Of a DNA stretch of 35,390 nucleotides, positions 1-8,748 are shown piece after piece; the stretch's first letter is position 1, and every line of letters begins with the position of its first letter. Source of the DNA: an uncultured Pelagibacteraceae bacterium (GTDB lineage: Bacteria; Pseudomonadota; Alphaproteobacteria; Pelagibacterales; Pelagibacteraceae). The DNA is taken from assembly GCA_902529645.1 (NCBI GenBank), contig CABZXO010000012.1, forward strand, positions 1 through 35,390. The letters are read 5' to 3'. The notes below the pieces were generated by a model. The model saw only the letters and a program-made list of their open reading frames with translations. It searched no databases and was not told the DNA's origin. Made by a program: the position numbers and the translations under genes.

Positions 1-647
1 AAATGTCCAATGTTATACTCCTCAATATCTATTATTTTTGTTAACATTTTGGTGGTTTTGTAGTCTAAACCATGACCAGCATGAACCTCTATATTTAAAC
101 TTGATGCTAATTTTGTACTTTTTTTAATTCTGTTTAATTCACTAGAATAATTTTTTTTTAATTTAACTAGGTTTGCTAATTTTCCAGTGTGTATCTCAAT
201 ACAATCAGTATTTAATTTTTTAGCAAGTCTAATATCTTTTAGAGAAGGATTAATGAATAAACTTGTTCTTATCTTTACTTTTTTAAATTTTTTAATTATT
301 TTTTCTAATTTATTAAGATTGTTTTTTAAATTTAAACCTCCCTCAGTAGTAATTTCTTTTCTATTTTCTGGAACTAAACAAATAAAATTTGGTTTTATCT
401 TAAGAGCTTTATTAACAATTTCTTTATTCATTGAAATTTCAAGGTTTACATGCACATTTTTTAAACCACATATTTTTTTGGCATCAATATCATTTATATG
501 TCTTCTATCTTCTCTTAAATGAATTGTTACAGAATTGGCTCCGTAACTGATAACTTTTTTTGCTGCATATAGTGGATCTGGATGTTTCTCTCCACGAGCA
601 TTTCGTAAAGTTGCAATATGATCTATATTTACACCTAACCTTTTCAC
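1..647 (-). CDS. pdxJ: Pyridoxine 5'-phosphate synthase PdxJ (3' part missing)
   Basis: PdxJ condenses 1-deoxy-D-xylulose 5-phosphate with 3-amino-2-oxopropyl phosphate to pyridoxine 5'-phosphate, the last step of DXP-dependent vitamin B6 synthesis in the cytoplasm. I translated the reverse strand: it begins VKRLGVNIDHIATLRNARG, the PdxJ N-terminus, followed by HPDP, then a GANSVTIHLREDRRHI segment, and later EIHTG and EVHAGHG, all PdxJ hallmarks of the TIM barrel. The start is GTG at 647, overlapping the pyrE stop by four bases (GTGA), which supports it. About 215 codons are visible; the family is about 240 aa, so the C-terminal end lies beyond the left edge. It is the last visible gene of a dapA-to-pdxJ run. 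Confidence 0.93.
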   Translation of the reverse strand, partial: MKRLGVNIDHIATLRNARGEKHPDPLYAAKKVISYGANSVTIHLREDRRHINDIDAKKICGLKNVHVNLEISMNKEIVNKALKIKPNFICLVPENRKEITTEGGLNLKNNLNKLEKIIKKFKKVKIRTSLFINPSLKDIRLAKKLNTDCIEIHTGKLANLVKLKKNYSSELNRIKKSTKLASSLNIEVHAGHGLDYKTTKMLTKIIDIEEYNIGH

Positions 648-1231
648 TTAATAAATCTGCTTCCTGGGGTTCTTATTGGTGTTGATTTAAGTTCTGGTGG
701 TAATTTATTTGCTTTAAAAGTTGGAACATCTATTTTTAGATGAGATGTTATCCCTGTTTTAATTTTTAAAGATTGTTTGGTTGATCGATCAATTATAGAT
801 GCAAATCCAATTAATTTAGCTTTTGATTTTTTAATTAATTTTACGCACTCTAAACTTGATTTTCCTGTAGTGATTACATCCTCTATAATTAAAACTCTTG
901 CACCTTTTTTAATATTGAATCCTCTTCTAAGAGTAAATTTGCCATTCACCCTCTCACAAAAAATTGTTTCTTTTTTAAGCAATTTTCCAATTTCATATCC
1001 TATAATTACTCCTCCCATTGCAGGAGCCATTATTAAATCAATTTTTTTAAATTTTTTTTTAATTTTATACGCTAAAGATTTACAAATTTTATCAGCTAAA
1101 TTAGGGAAACTTAAAAGTTTTGCACACTGAATATATTTTGAAGAATGTAGACCTGAGGATAGAACAAAATGACCTTCTAATAATGCATTAGTTTTTTTTA
1201 AAATATTTAAGGATTTTTTGTGTGAAAGCAT
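644..1231 (-). CDS. pyrE: Orotate phosphoribosyltransferase
   Basis: PyrE joins orotate to PRPP to give OMP in de novo pyrimidine synthesis. The 195-aa protein has the N-terminal NALLEGHFVLSSGLHS segment found in the long PyrE type, and a PRPP-binding loop in VLIIEDVITTGKSS (about residues 111-124). The ATG at 1231 lies inside the 3' end of spoT, a 44-nt overlap, and no later in-frame start would keep the conserved N-terminal helix, so I keep it. The downstream pdxJ start overlaps the stop by four bases. Two other pyrimidine genes (pyrB and a pyrC homologue) lie about 18 kb away in the window, so the pathway is dispersed. Confidence 0.96.
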   Translation of the reverse strand: MLSHKKSLNILKKTNALLEGHFVLSSGLHSSKYIQCAKLLSFPNLADKICKSLAYKIKKKFKKIDLIMAPAMGGVIIGYEIGKLLKKETIFCERVNGKFTLRRGFNIKKGARVLIIEDVITTGKSSLECVKLIKKSKAKLIGFASIIDRSTKQSLKIKTGITSHLKIDVPTFKANKLPPELKSTPIRTPGSRFIK

Positions 1232-2933
1232 TTCTTTTTTCTTCGTGTCTAATTATCTTAAATTTTATACTCTTTTGTTTTAGCTCTGCAATAAAATTAG
1301 TAAAATTCTTAAGGTTTCTAATAATTAATTTAAATTTAAAATTAATATAATTGGGATTTTTACCAGCCATTTCTAAGTTCGATATATTTAATTTATGACT
1401 TCCAATGAGCGAGCTTATATCTCCTAACTGACCAGGCTTATCAGGTAATGACATCCAAAGTGTGGTATTATATTTTTTTGTTTTTTCCTCTTTTTGCTCT
1501 CCTTTATCATGCCAATATCTTCTTATTGCAGCTCTAGCTTTACCAGTTTTAGTTGTTGGTATCCAATGAAGTGACGGTGAATTATTTTTTGAGGTTATAA
1601 TATTTACACGATCACCATTTCTTAAGATAGTTTGTAGTTCGTTTTTGTTTCCATTGATTTCACAACCGACTGCTGAATTCCCAATTTTAGTATGAACAGC
1701 ATATGCAAAATCTATAGCTGTTGCGTCTTTAGGTAATTTTATTACCGAACCTTTTGGTGTGAAACAAAATACATTTTCTTGAAACATTTGTAGTTTTGTA
1801 TACTCATATGAATCTTCAGGGTTTTCATTTTTTTCTACAATCTCAACGAGATCTTTCAACCAATCGTACTCTTTCCAGCTTAAGGAATTAAATTTTTCAG
1901 AAGATTTATACTGCCAATGAGATGCAACTCCTCTTTCTGCAAATTCATGCATTTCATGTGTTCTAATTTGAATTTCTATTGGTTTTTTATTTGAACCAAT
2001 TACAGAAGTATGAATAGATTTGTAACCATTGATTTTTGGAGATGAAATATAATCTTTAAATTTTCCCGGTATGCAATTCCATTTTTTATGAAAAATACCA
2101 AGAGTTTTATAACAATCGTCTACATTTTTTAAAATTATCCTAAATCCAATAATGTCTGTTATTTGCTCAAGCGAAACCCTTTTTTTTTGGACTTTTCTCC
2201 AAATTGAAAAAGGTGTTTTTTCTCTACCATGAATCTCGGCGTTAATTTCATTATCATTTAAGATTTCGCTTAACTCAAAAGATTGTTCTTCAAATAAATC
2301 TTTTCTATCCAATTTTATTTCATCAAGTCTTTTTTTTATTAATTTTCTTGCTTCGTTATTTAAAATTTCAAACGATAAATCCTCAAGCTCGTCTCTTATT
2401 CTGTGCATTCCCATTCTATCAGCCAATGGAGCATAAATTTCCATAGTCTCTTGAGCTATCCTTTTTCTTTTGTCAACTTTTGTAATTGCTTTAATGGTCC
2501 TCATATTATGTAGCCTATCAGCAATTTTGACTAACAGAACTCTTATGTCTTTTGATGTTGCTAAAATTAATTTTCTGAAATTTTCAACTTTAGAATTAGC
2601 TCCAGCTGAATTTTCAAATGCAGAAATTTTCGTTACACCATCCACCAAATCAGCAACCTCATCTCCAAATTCTTGTTTGATGGTTTCATAAGTTGCAAAA
2701 GTATCTTCTATAGTGTCATGCAGTAGGCCTGTTGTAATTGTAGCGCTATCTAATTTTAATTCAGTCAAAATATTTGCAACCTCTATTGGGTGAACTGAGT
2801 AAGGGTCACCAGATGCTCTTTTTTGACTCTCATGCGCTTTAACAGCAAAATTATATGCTTTATCCAATTTTTCAGGATTAAGAAATTTATTATAATTCTT
2901 AACTTTATTTATAAGTTCATTTGAATTAAGCAT
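1188..2933 (-). CDS. spoT: Bifunctional (p)ppGpp synthetase/hydrolase (RSH), compact form
   Basis: This is a RelA/SpoT homologue that makes and degrades (p)ppGpp in the stringent response. Domains visible in 581 aa: HD hydrolase (about 25-170, with H48 and the H72-D73 pair in LLHDTIEDT), synthetase (about 230-345, GREKTPFSIWRK, D260, YKSIHTS, EIQIRT), TGS (about 385-450, VFCFTPKGSVIKLP) and a C-terminal ACT domain (about 488-560, LPDKPGQLGDISSLI). Long RSH proteins are usually about 700-750 aa. Here the stretch between TGS and ACT, normally a helical domain plus a zinc-finger/RIS module, is reduced to roughly 35-40 residues. Both catalytic motifs appear intact, so I infer bifunctionality. As the only RSH in the window I call it spoT; rel or rsh would be equally valid names. 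Confidence 0.94.
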   Translation of the reverse strand: MLNSNELINKVKNYNKFLNPEKLDKAYNFAVKAHESQKRASGDPYSVHPIEVANILTELKLDSATITTGLLHDTIEDTFATYETIKQEFGDEVADLVDGVTKISAFENSAGANSKVENFRKLILATSKDIRVLLVKIADRLHNMRTIKAITKVDKRKRIAQETMEIYAPLADRMGMHRIRDELEDLSFEILNNEARKLIKKRLDEIKLDRKDLFEEQSFELSEILNDNEINAEIHGREKTPFSIWRKVQKKRVSLEQITDIIGFRIILKNVDDCYKTLGIFHKKWNCIPGKFKDYISSPKINGYKSIHTSVIGSNKKPIEIQIRTHEMHEFAERGVASHWQYKSSEKFNSLSWKEYDWLKDLVEIVEKNENPEDSYEYTKLQMFQENVFCFTPKGSVIKLPKDATAIDFAYAVHTKIGNSAVGCEINGNKNELQTILRNGDRVNIITSKNNSPSLHWIPTTKTGKARAAIRRYWHDKGEQKEEKTKKYNTTLWMSLPDKPGQLGDISSLIGSHKLNISNLEMAGKNPNYINFKFKLIIRNLKNFTNFIAELKQKSIKFKIIRHEEKRNAFTQKILKYFKKN

Positions 2934-2954
2934 AAATTATATTATATCACTAAA

Positions 2955-3473
2955 TCAAATTTGTTTAATAGATCTAATGTCTCTATAAGGAAGTAGAGAA
3001 ATCAAGGTTTTAACATCAATTTGTTTATTAGGATGGATCCAATTCTTTTGAATCTCAAATAATGGAAATAATACAAAGTTCCTTTTGTGCATCATTTTAT
3101 GAGGTAAATTAATCTTAGAATTCTTTTTTGATACCAATTTATTAAAATCGATTATATCTAAATCACATGTACGAGGAGCATTTTTTTTTGCTTTTTTTCT
3201 ACCTAAATGATTTTCTATAGATTTACATATTTTTAATAGTTCTAAAGGACTGCAATAACATTTTAATTTTAAAATTATATTTAAGAACTTAGGTTTTTGT
3301 GGGTCAGGCCAGGAAGGAGTTTCATAGTAACTAGATACCGAGAGAAAATCTAAGTTATGTTCTGCTAATAAAAATTTTGCTTTTTCTATATTTGATTTTC
3401 TTTTACCTAAATTTGAACCTATTCCTAAAAAAACAATTTTAGCTTGATTTTCTAATATATCTTGCCTTTTCAC
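2955..3473 (-). CDS. folK: HPPK, 2-amino-4-hydroxy-6-hydroxymethyldihydropteridine diphosphokinase
   Basis: FolK transfers pyrophosphate from ATP to the pterin in folate synthesis. Visible motifs: [11 protein letters not shown] at the N-terminus, a YETPSW segment, FLNIILKL, then APRTCDLDI with the metal-binding [17 protein letters not shown], and a WIHP tail. The start is uncertain. The frame stays open up to ATG 3533 deep inside smpB, but that extension is unlike FolK. GTG at 3473 gives a 35-nt overlap and is used here. An ATT at 3437, just after the smpB stop, would give almost exactly the family length (about 160 aa, IVFLGIGSN...). The usual glycine of GPRT is alanine here. Confidence 0.9.
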   Translation of the reverse strand: MKRQDILENQAKIVFLGIGSNLGKRKSNIEKAKFLLAEHNLDFLSVSSYYETPSWPDPQKPKFLNIILKLKCYCSPLELLKICKSIENHLGRKKAKKNAPRTCDLDIIDFNKLVSKKNSKINLPHKMMHKRNFVLFPLFEIQKNWIHPNKQIDVKTLISLLPYRDIRSIKQI

Positions 3474-3909
3474 GGTTCCAATCTCTACTTTTTTTTGTTG
3501 CTCTTTTATCATATTGCTTTTTCCCTTTTGCAACAGCTAGTTCTATTTTAGCCTTTCCTTTTTTAAAATACATTTTTGTTGGAACTAATGTGAAACCATC
3601 TTTTTGCATTTTACCTATCAATTTATTTATTTCTTTTTTATTAAGAAGCAATTTTCTGTCATCGGTTGGATTATGATTAGAGTAACTGGCTTGCTTGTAT
3701 GGAGATATATGTGAATTAATTAAAACAATTTCACCTCCCTTTTCAACAGCATAAGACTCAGCGATATTCACCTTACCATCTCTTACTGATTTAATCTCTG
3801 ATCCCTTTAAAACAATTCCAACTTCAAAAAAATCTTCAAAAAAATAGTTAAAGCTAGCTTTTCTATTTAAACAAATGATTTTCAAACCAGGGTTGGTTTT
3901 TTTGTTCAT
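3439..3909 (-). CDS. smpB: SsrA-binding protein SmpB
   Basis: SmpB binds tmRNA and brings it to stalled ribosomes for trans-translation. The 156-aa protein shows the beta-barrel signature [19 protein letters not shown] (about 36-54), HISPY, the [19 protein letters not shown] segment, and the basic C-terminal tail KGKKQYDKR...RDWNREK that enters the mRNA channel. The ATG at 3909 shares one base with the dapA stop (TAATG). At its 3' end it overlaps the longer folK reading frames. No ssrA gene is visible in this window. Confidence 0.96.
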   Translation of the reverse strand: MNKKTNPGLKIICLNRKASFNYFFEDFFEVGIVLKGSEIKSVRDGKVNIAESYAVEKGGEIVLINSHISPYKQASYSNHNPTDDRKLLLNKKEINKLIGKMQKDGFTLVPTKMYFKKGKAKIELAVAKGKKQYDKRATKKSRDWNREKARYIRKSS

Positions 3910-4790
3910 TAAATTAACTTAGCAGACTGGAGAGCTTTTTTTATAATTTCTTTTGTTTTCTCTGTTACTTTTACAAGCGGTAGCCTCACATTATCATCAC
4001 AAAGTCCTAAAAGTTTTGAAGCATATTTAACAGGGCTAGGATTGCTCTCAACAAACATTGAGTGATGAACTGGTTGTAATATTTTATCTAATCTTTCTGC
4101 TTCTTTCATTTCGTTATCAGTGCCTGATTTAGAGAATTTTTGAAAATCCGAACAAAGTTTAGGTGCAATATTTGCTGTTACACTAATAGTGCCAACCCCA
4201 CCACGTTTATTAAATTCAAAAGCATTGTCATCATTACCTGTTAATTGAATAAACTCTTTACCCATTTTTTCAAGCGTCTGGTTAACTCTATCTAAATCAC
4301 CTGTTGCATCTTTAACTCCGACTATATTTTTTAATTCATACAGTTTAGCCATTGTGTCTACTGACATATCAATCACAGATCTGCCAGGAATATTATAAAT
4401 TATAATTGGAATGCCACACTTGTCATTAATTGCTTTATAATGTTGATACAAACCTTCTTGTGTTGGTTTATTGTAGTAAGGTGTAACTATCAAAGCTCCA
4501 TTAGCTCCTGCTTTTTCTGCATGTGTGGTTAAAGAAATCGCTTCTTCTGTTGAGTTAGAACCTGTGCCTGCAATAACTGGAATTTTTCCATTACTTTCTT
4601 TGATGCATAAATCTATTACTCTTTGATGCTCATCATGACTTAATGTGGGAGATTCTCCTGTTGTACCAGCTGGAACAAGTCCATTAGTGCCATTATCAAT
4701 GTGAAAATGGATTAATTTTATATAGGCTTCCTCATCTAAACCATTATTTTTAAATGGTGTAATTAAAGCAACATTTGATCCTTTAAACAT
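3909..4790 (-). CDS. dapA: 4-hydroxy-tetrahydrodipicolinate synthase
   Basis: DapA condenses pyruvate and aspartate semialdehyde, the first committed step towards diaminopimelate and lysine. The 293-aa protein has the GTTGESPTL motif (T43, T44), Y132 in IYNIPGR, R137, and the Schiff-base lysine K160 in GVKDATGD, as expected for the class I aldolase family. It is the first gene of the minus-strand run dapA-smpB-folK-spoT-pyrE-pdxJ and is divergent from the lytic transglycosylase, with only 43 nt between the two start codons. Family membership is secure; DAP as the product pathway is inferred from close similarity to DapA rather than to NanA-type aldolases. Confidence 0.96.
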   Translation of the reverse strand: MFKGSNVALITPFKNNGLDEEAYIKLIHFHIDNGTNGLVPAGTTGESPTLSHDEHQRVIDLCIKESNGKIPVIAGTGSNSTEEAISLTTHAEKAGANGALIVTPYYNKPTQEGLYQHYKAINDKCGIPIIIYNIPGRSVIDMSVDTMAKLYELKNIVGVKDATGDLDRVNQTLEKMGKEFIQLTGNDDNAFEFNKRGGVGTISVTANIAPKLCSDFQKFSKSGTDNEMKEAERLDKILQPVHHSMFVESNPSPVKYASKLLGLCDDNVRLPLVKVTEKTKEIIKKALQSAKLI

Positions 4791-4796
4791 AAATAC

Positions 4797-4825
4797 TTAT
4801 AACATAGTTTAAAGATTCATATACT
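4797..4825 (+). promoter_or_regulatory. Candidate promoter for the lytic transglycosylase gene
   Basis: TTATAA (4797-4802), a 17-nt spacer and TATACT (4820-4825) resemble a sigma-70 promoter. Transcription would begin near 4832, almost on the ATG at 4834, so the mRNA would be leaderless or nearly so. The whole divergent gap with dapA is 43 nt, and I see no Shine-Dalgarno sequence before the ATG. In such AT-rich DNA the match could be chance. Confidence 0.35.
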
Positions 4826-4833
4826 AAAAGATT

Positions 4834-7059
4834 ATGCTCAAAAAATTATTAATTTTAGGTTTCACTGCATCAATATTAATGTTTTCAAATAATCTCTTTG
4901 CTGAGGTCAATTCGGTAGTACCCTTAAAGAAACCTGTTTTAAGTAAAGAAGAAATTCAAAAAAAAATTTCTATAAATATTCTTGTACCTTTAAAGAAACC
5001 ATCAAAAACCAAAGAAATTAAAATCGAGGAAGTGATTGTTAAAAAGGAGTTGGTTTTAAAAGAAAAAAAATTAAGTTTTAAAATACCAAAGAAAAAGCCA
5101 ACAGTAGCTGGCATTAGCTCAGCAATGAATATAAAGATTTCAAGATATTATAGTAAAAGAGACTTCGGATTGGCTAAAAAAGCCATTTCAGAAATGCAGA
5201 AAAGTAAATGGTCATCTGCACTAAAAATAGCAAAAAAAGCAAAAGACAACTCAATTTATAATTTTATACAATGGAGACATCTTTTAACCCATGGTAATCA
5301 AGCTTCCTTTTACGATTATCAAGTTTTTTTAAATAAAAATGCAGATTATCCTAGAATTGACAGAATTAGATATTTAGCTGAACACAAACTATCCACAGAA
5401 AGTGTCTCTCCTAAAAAAATAATAAATTGGTTTGTAGAAAAAGATCCATTAAGTGGTTATGGAAAAATGATACTTGGAGAAAGTTACATTTTGATTGGAG
5501 ACAAAAACAAGGGTACAAAACTAATTAAAGAAGGCTGGATAACAGCTGATTTATCTAAAAACGAATTAAGATATTTTAGAAAAAAATTTAAAAATTATTT
5601 AAATGCAAACGACTATATTAAACGAGCTGATTATTTAGCTTGGAACGGAGAACGATGGGATTTACAAAGATTAATAAGGTATCTGCCAAAAGATTATGAA
5701 CTTTTATATAATGCAAGATATCTTTTAATGAGTAAAGGTTATGGAGTTGACCAAGCTATAGCAAATGTTCCTCAAAAATTTAAGAACGATGCTGGATTAA
5801 ACTATGATCGATTGAAATGGAGAAGAAAAAAAGGACGTGTAGATTCTTCTGCAGAAATCTTATTGAAAATAAGAAATGATAAAGAGTATTTAGTTAGACC
5901 TGATAAATGGTGGAAAGAAAGAGAAATTATCTCAAGAGCATTACTTTATAAAAAGAAATATGAAATTTCATATAAAATCTCAAGCAATCATGGGATGACT
6001 GAAGGATCTGAATATGCGGCTGCTGAATGGATGAGTGGATGGATAGCATTAAGTTTTTTAAACGATCCTTTGACCGCTAAAAATCATTTTAAAAATTTTT
6101 ATGAAAATGTTAGTTATCCAATAAGTTTATCTAGAGGTGCGTATTGGCTTGGAAGAGCATATGAGAAAATAGGCGAAAGAGAACAATCAAATAATTGGTA
6201 TAGGGAAGCCACAAAATATCTTACTACTTACTATGGTCAGCTAGCTTTTTTAAAATTAAATCCAAATGGAAAATTTGAGTTAGAAAAAGATATGAAAATA
6301 GATCCAAAATATAGAATTCAATTTTTTAATAAAGAGCTTGTAAAAATTTCTTATCTTCTAGATGAATTAAAGAAAGATAAATATACAAAACATATTTTAA
6401 GACATTTAGCTAATGATAATATAGCAAAAGGCAGTGAGGTTTTGACCGCAGAATTAGCTACAAGTATTAATAGATATGACTTTGCTATTCAGGTTTCAAA
6501 AATTGCTTCTTATCAAAAAAGATTTCATAATAAATACAATTATCCAATAATTAGCACTCCTAAATATATTAATAAAAGAAAAATCCCGGAAAGTGCTTTG
6601 ATCTTATCTATAATTAGACAAGAAAGTGAATTTGATTTAGCAGCTAATAGTCATGCTGGTGCAAAAGGATTAATGCAATTGATGCCCTACACAGCAAAAT
6701 TAGTTTCAAAACAAGCCAAACTTCCTTATTCAAAATCAAGATTAACCACAGATCCAGAATATAATATAAATTTAGGCTCACATTATATTGCAGGTTTAAT
6801 TCTGCAATATGATGGTTCCTACCCTTTTGCAGTCGCCGCGTATAATGCTGGACCAAACAGAGTTAAATATTGGAAAAAAATAAATAAAGATCCACAAAAA
6901 AAACAAATTAATTATGTTGATTGGGTTGAATTAATAAAATTTAGAGAAACAAGAAATTACGTACAGCGGGTAATGGAAAATTATAATGTCTATAGATATA
7001 TTTTGGAACAACGACCTGTACCTATGAAAAACTTTTTTAAAGATCAGCCTCTATTTTAG
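4834..7059 (+). CDS. slt: Periplasmic soluble lytic murein transglycosylase (Slt70-like)
   Basis: It cleaves the beta-1,4 bond between MurNAc and GlcNAc in peptidoglycan, forming 1,6-anhydro ends. The 741-aa protein starts with a signal peptide (MLKKLLILGF...LFA, cleavage near residue 23), followed by a lysine/proline-rich segment with the repeat VPLKKP at 29-34 and 51-56 and a related KIPKKKP at 83-89. A long helical superhelix follows, then a C-terminal SLT domain: SIIRQESEF with catalytic E597, HAGAKGLMQLMP, and AAYNAGPNRV. The order matches E. coli Slt70, although the N-terminal K/P segment is extra. Its stop codon directly abuts the 3' end of a convergent tRNA gene. Confidence 0.93.
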   Translation: MLKKLLILGFTASILMFSNNLFAEVNSVVPLKKPVLSKEEIQKKISINILVPLKKPSKTKEIKIEEVIVKKELVLKEKKLSFKIPKKKPTVAGISSAMNIKISRYYSKRDFGLAKKAISEMQKSKWSSALKIAKKAKDNSIYNFIQWRHLLTHGNQASFYDYQVFLNKNADYPRIDRIRYLAEHKLSTESVSPKKIINWFVEKDPLSGYGKMILGESYILIGDKNKGTKLIKEGWITADLSKNELRYFRKKFKNYLNANDYIKRADYLAWNGERWDLQRLIRYLPKDYELLYNARYLLMSKGYGVDQAIANVPQKFKNDAGLNYDRLKWRRKKGRVDSSAEILLKIRNDKEYLVRPDKWWKEREIISRALLYKKKYEISYKISSNHGMTEGSEYAAAEWMSGWIALSFLNDPLTAKNHFKNFYENVSYPISLSRGAYWLGRAYEKIGEREQSNNWYREATKYLTTYYGQLAFLKLNPNGKFELEKDMKIDPKYRIQFFNKELVKISYLLDELKKDKYTKHILRHLANDNIAKGSEVLTAELATSINRYDFAIQVSKIASYQKRFHNKYNYPIISTPKYINKRKIPESALILSIIRQESEFDLAANSHAGAKGLMQLMPYTAKLVSKQAKLPYSKSRLTTDPEYNINLGSHYIAGLILQYDGSYPFAVAAYNAGPNRVKYWKKINKDPQKKQINYVDWVELIKFRETRNYVQRVMENYNVYRYILEQRPVPMKNFFKDQPLF

Positions 7060-7151
7060 TGGCGGAAGAGGAGGGATTCGAACCCTCGGTACAAGTTTCC
7101 TCGCACGGTCATTTAGCAAACGACTGGTTTCAGCCTCTCACCCACTCTTCC
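7060..7151 (-). tRNA. tRNA-Ser(GCT)
   Basis: On the minus strand the sequence folds as a class II tRNA: acceptor GGAAGAG (7151-7145) pairs with CTCTTCC (7070-7064), the discriminator is G, and CCA is encoded at 7062-7060. The anticodon stem GTCGT/ATGAC encloses the loop TTGCTAA, anticodon GCT, which reads AGC and AGU serine codons. A long variable arm and a T arm containing GGTTCGAATCC are present. Total 92 nt with CCA. The encoded CCA touches the stop codon of the convergent slt gene with no gap. Confidence 0.95.
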
Positions 7152-7218
7152 GTATGACATTGTGTATTAAGCGATTGTATTGAAAATTCAATATATATAA
7201 AGTAATTATTCAATTATT
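7152..7218. promoter_or_regulatory. Divergent promoter region between tRNA-Ser and the sox operon
   Basis: This is the widest gene-free gap in the window, 67 nt. It holds the inverted repeat TTGAA-AA-TTCAA at 7180-7191. Towards soxB, TTGAAA (7180-7185), a 17-nt spacer and TAATTA (7203-7208) could be a promoter with a start only a few bases before ATG 7219. Towards the tRNA, TTGAAT, 16 nt and TAATAC are a possible pair. It is too short for a glycine riboswitch. Assignment rests on pattern only. Confidence 0.35.
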
Positions 7219-8472
7219 ATGAGAAATAAGTACTCAGTATTTTCGTTAATCAAAAATGCTCTTTCATATCATGAAAATTGGCAAAGAGCGTGGAAAGATC
7301 CTACTCCTAAAAAAGAGTATGATGCAGTTATTGTTGGTGGTGGTGGCCACGGATTAGCAACAGCTTACTATTTAGCAAAAAAACACAACATGAATAATAT
7401 CGCTGTAGTGGAAAAAGGTTGGATTGGTGGTGGAAATACTGGTCGTAATACTACAATTATTAGATCAAATTATTTATGGGACGCCAGTGCAGGTTTATAT
7501 GATCATGCATTAAAAATTTGGGAAAGTTTATCTCAAGAACTAAACTACAATGTAATGTTTAGTCAAAGAGGTGTAATGAACCTAGCACATAATTTACAAG
7601 ATGTTAGAGATTTAAAAAGAAGAACACATGCAAATAGACTAAATGGAATTGATGCAGTTTACTTGAGTACAGAAGAGGTAAAAAAGTTTTGTCCAATTAT
7701 AAATACATCACCAGATATTAGATACCCTGTTTTAGGAGGAACATTACAACGAAGAGCTGGTACAGCAAGACATGATGCTGTTGCTTGGGGATATGCAAGA
7801 GGAGCCGACGCAATGGGTGTTGATATTATTCAAAATTGTGAAGTTAAAGGAATAAAAAGAAATGGGGATAGTGTTGAAGGAATAGAAACAACGAAAGGAT
7901 TTATTAAAACTAAAAAAGTTGGTGTCGTTGCAGCTGGTCATTCAAGCGTTATAGCTAATATGGCGGGTCTAAGACTTCCGCTTGAAAGTAAACCTTTACA
8001 AGCTTTAGTTTCTGAACCTGTAAAACCAATTATTGATACAGTTGTAATGTCTAATGCAGTGCATGCTTATGTCAGTCAATCTGACAAAGGAGAATTGGTC
8101 ATTGGTGCTGGAACAGATGATTATGTTTCTTATACTCAAAAAGGCAGTCATCAAATTGTTGAAGGAACACTAAATGCTATTTTAGAATTATATCCAATTT
8201 TCAGTAGAATGAGAATGTTAAGACAATGGGGAGGAATAGTGGATATTTGTCCTGATGCTAGTCCAATTTTAAGTAAAACTCCAATCAAAGGTTTATACTT
8301 TAATTGTGGTTGGGGTACGGGAGGATTTAAAGCGACTCCAGGATCTGGAGATTTATTTGCTCACACTATTGCAAACGATGAACCTCACAAACTTAATGCT
8401 GCATTTAATTTAAATAGATTTGTAAGCGGAGACCTTGTAGATGAACATGGCGCTGCAGCGGTTGCACATTAA
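7219..8472 (+). CDS. soxB: Sarcosine oxidase beta subunit
   Basis: Catalytic subunit of the heterotetrameric sarcosine oxidase, which oxidatively demethylates sarcosine to glycine. The 417-aa protein carries the FAD dinucleotide fold [18 protein letters not shown] (36-53), the DAO-family [18 protein letters not shown] stretch, and [10 protein letters not shown], where H185 aligns by motif with the histidine that covalently holds FMN in characterised beta subunits. Near the C-terminus, [13 protein letters not shown] closes the FAD site. It is the first gene of soxBDAG; its stop overlaps the soxD start (TAATG). In SAR11 this enzyme is the last step from glycine betaine through dimethylglycine to glycine, but none of the earlier genes are in this window. 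Confidence 0.95.
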   Translation: MRNKYSVFSLIKNALSYHENWQRAWKDPTPKKEYDAVIVGGGGHGLATAYYLAKKHNMNNIAVVEKGWIGGGNTGRNTTIIRSNYLWDASAGLYDHALKIWESLSQELNYNVMFSQRGVMNLAHNLQDVRDLKRRTHANRLNGIDAVYLSTEEVKKFCPIINTSPDIRYPVLGGTLQRRAGTARHDAVAWGYARGADAMGVDIIQNCEVKGIKRNGDSVEGIETTKGFIKTKKVGVVAAGHSSVIANMAGLRLPLESKPLQALVSEPVKPIIDTVVMSNAVHAYVSQSDKGELVIGAGTDDYVSYTQKGSHQIVEGTLNAILELYPIFSRMRMLRQWGGIVDICPDASPILSKTPIKGLYFNCGWGTGGFKATPGSGDLFAHTIANDEPHKLNAAFNLNRFVSGDLVDEHGAAAVAH

Positions 8473-8747
8473 TGTTTCTGATAAACTGTCCATACTGTGG
8501 AGAACGAGATCAGCAAGAATTTAAAGCTGGTGGTGAAGCTCATATTGAAAGACCTAAGCAACCAACAGAATTGAGTGATGATGAGTGGGCAGAATTTTTA
8601 TTTATGAGAAAAAATATTAAAGGTGTTCAATTTGAAAGATGGAACCATGCACATGGTTGTCGTAAATGGTTTAATATGGTGAGAGATACATCTAACGATG
8701 AAATAAAAGCAATTTATAAAATGGGTGAAAAACCACCTACTCAATAA
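8472..8747 (+). CDS. soxD: Sarcosine oxidase delta subunit
   Basis: Small zinc-binding subunit of heterotetrameric sarcosine oxidase. In 91 aa it shows CPYCG with C6 and C9, then WNHAHGC with H59 and C63, the same positions as the zinc ligands known from characterised delta subunits. The segment RPKQPTELSDDEWAEFLF is typical. The start ATG overlaps the soxB stop, and soxA begins one base after the soxD stop, so the operon is translationally coupled. Confidence 0.95.
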   Translation: MFLINCPYCGERDQQEFKAGGEAHIERPKQPTELSDDEWAEFLFMRKNIKGVQFERWNHAHGCRKWFNMVRDTSNDEIKAIYKMGEKPPTQ

Positions 8748-8748
8748 A

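Noticed and set aside
187..522. Plus-strand open frame of 111 codons opposite pdxJ
   Set aside because: The minus strand encodes a clear PdxJ; the plus frame has no family features and is an antisense shadow.
777..1130. Plus-strand open frame opposite pyrE
   Set aside because: Lies wholly inside pyrE on the other strand, with no recognisable motifs.
6644..6856. Minus-strand open frame opposite the slt catalytic domain
   Set aside because: Covers the conserved SLT domain coding region; low-complexity shadow.
7152..7218. Glycine riboswitch before the sox operon
   Set aside because: The gap is 67 nt, short of even one full glycine aptamer plus expression platform, and its conserved GG-rich core is not visible.
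8725..8748. Earlier in-frame ATG for soxA
   Set aside because: Would overlap the soxD end and adds eight unconserved residues; ATG 8749 one base after the soxD stop fits better.
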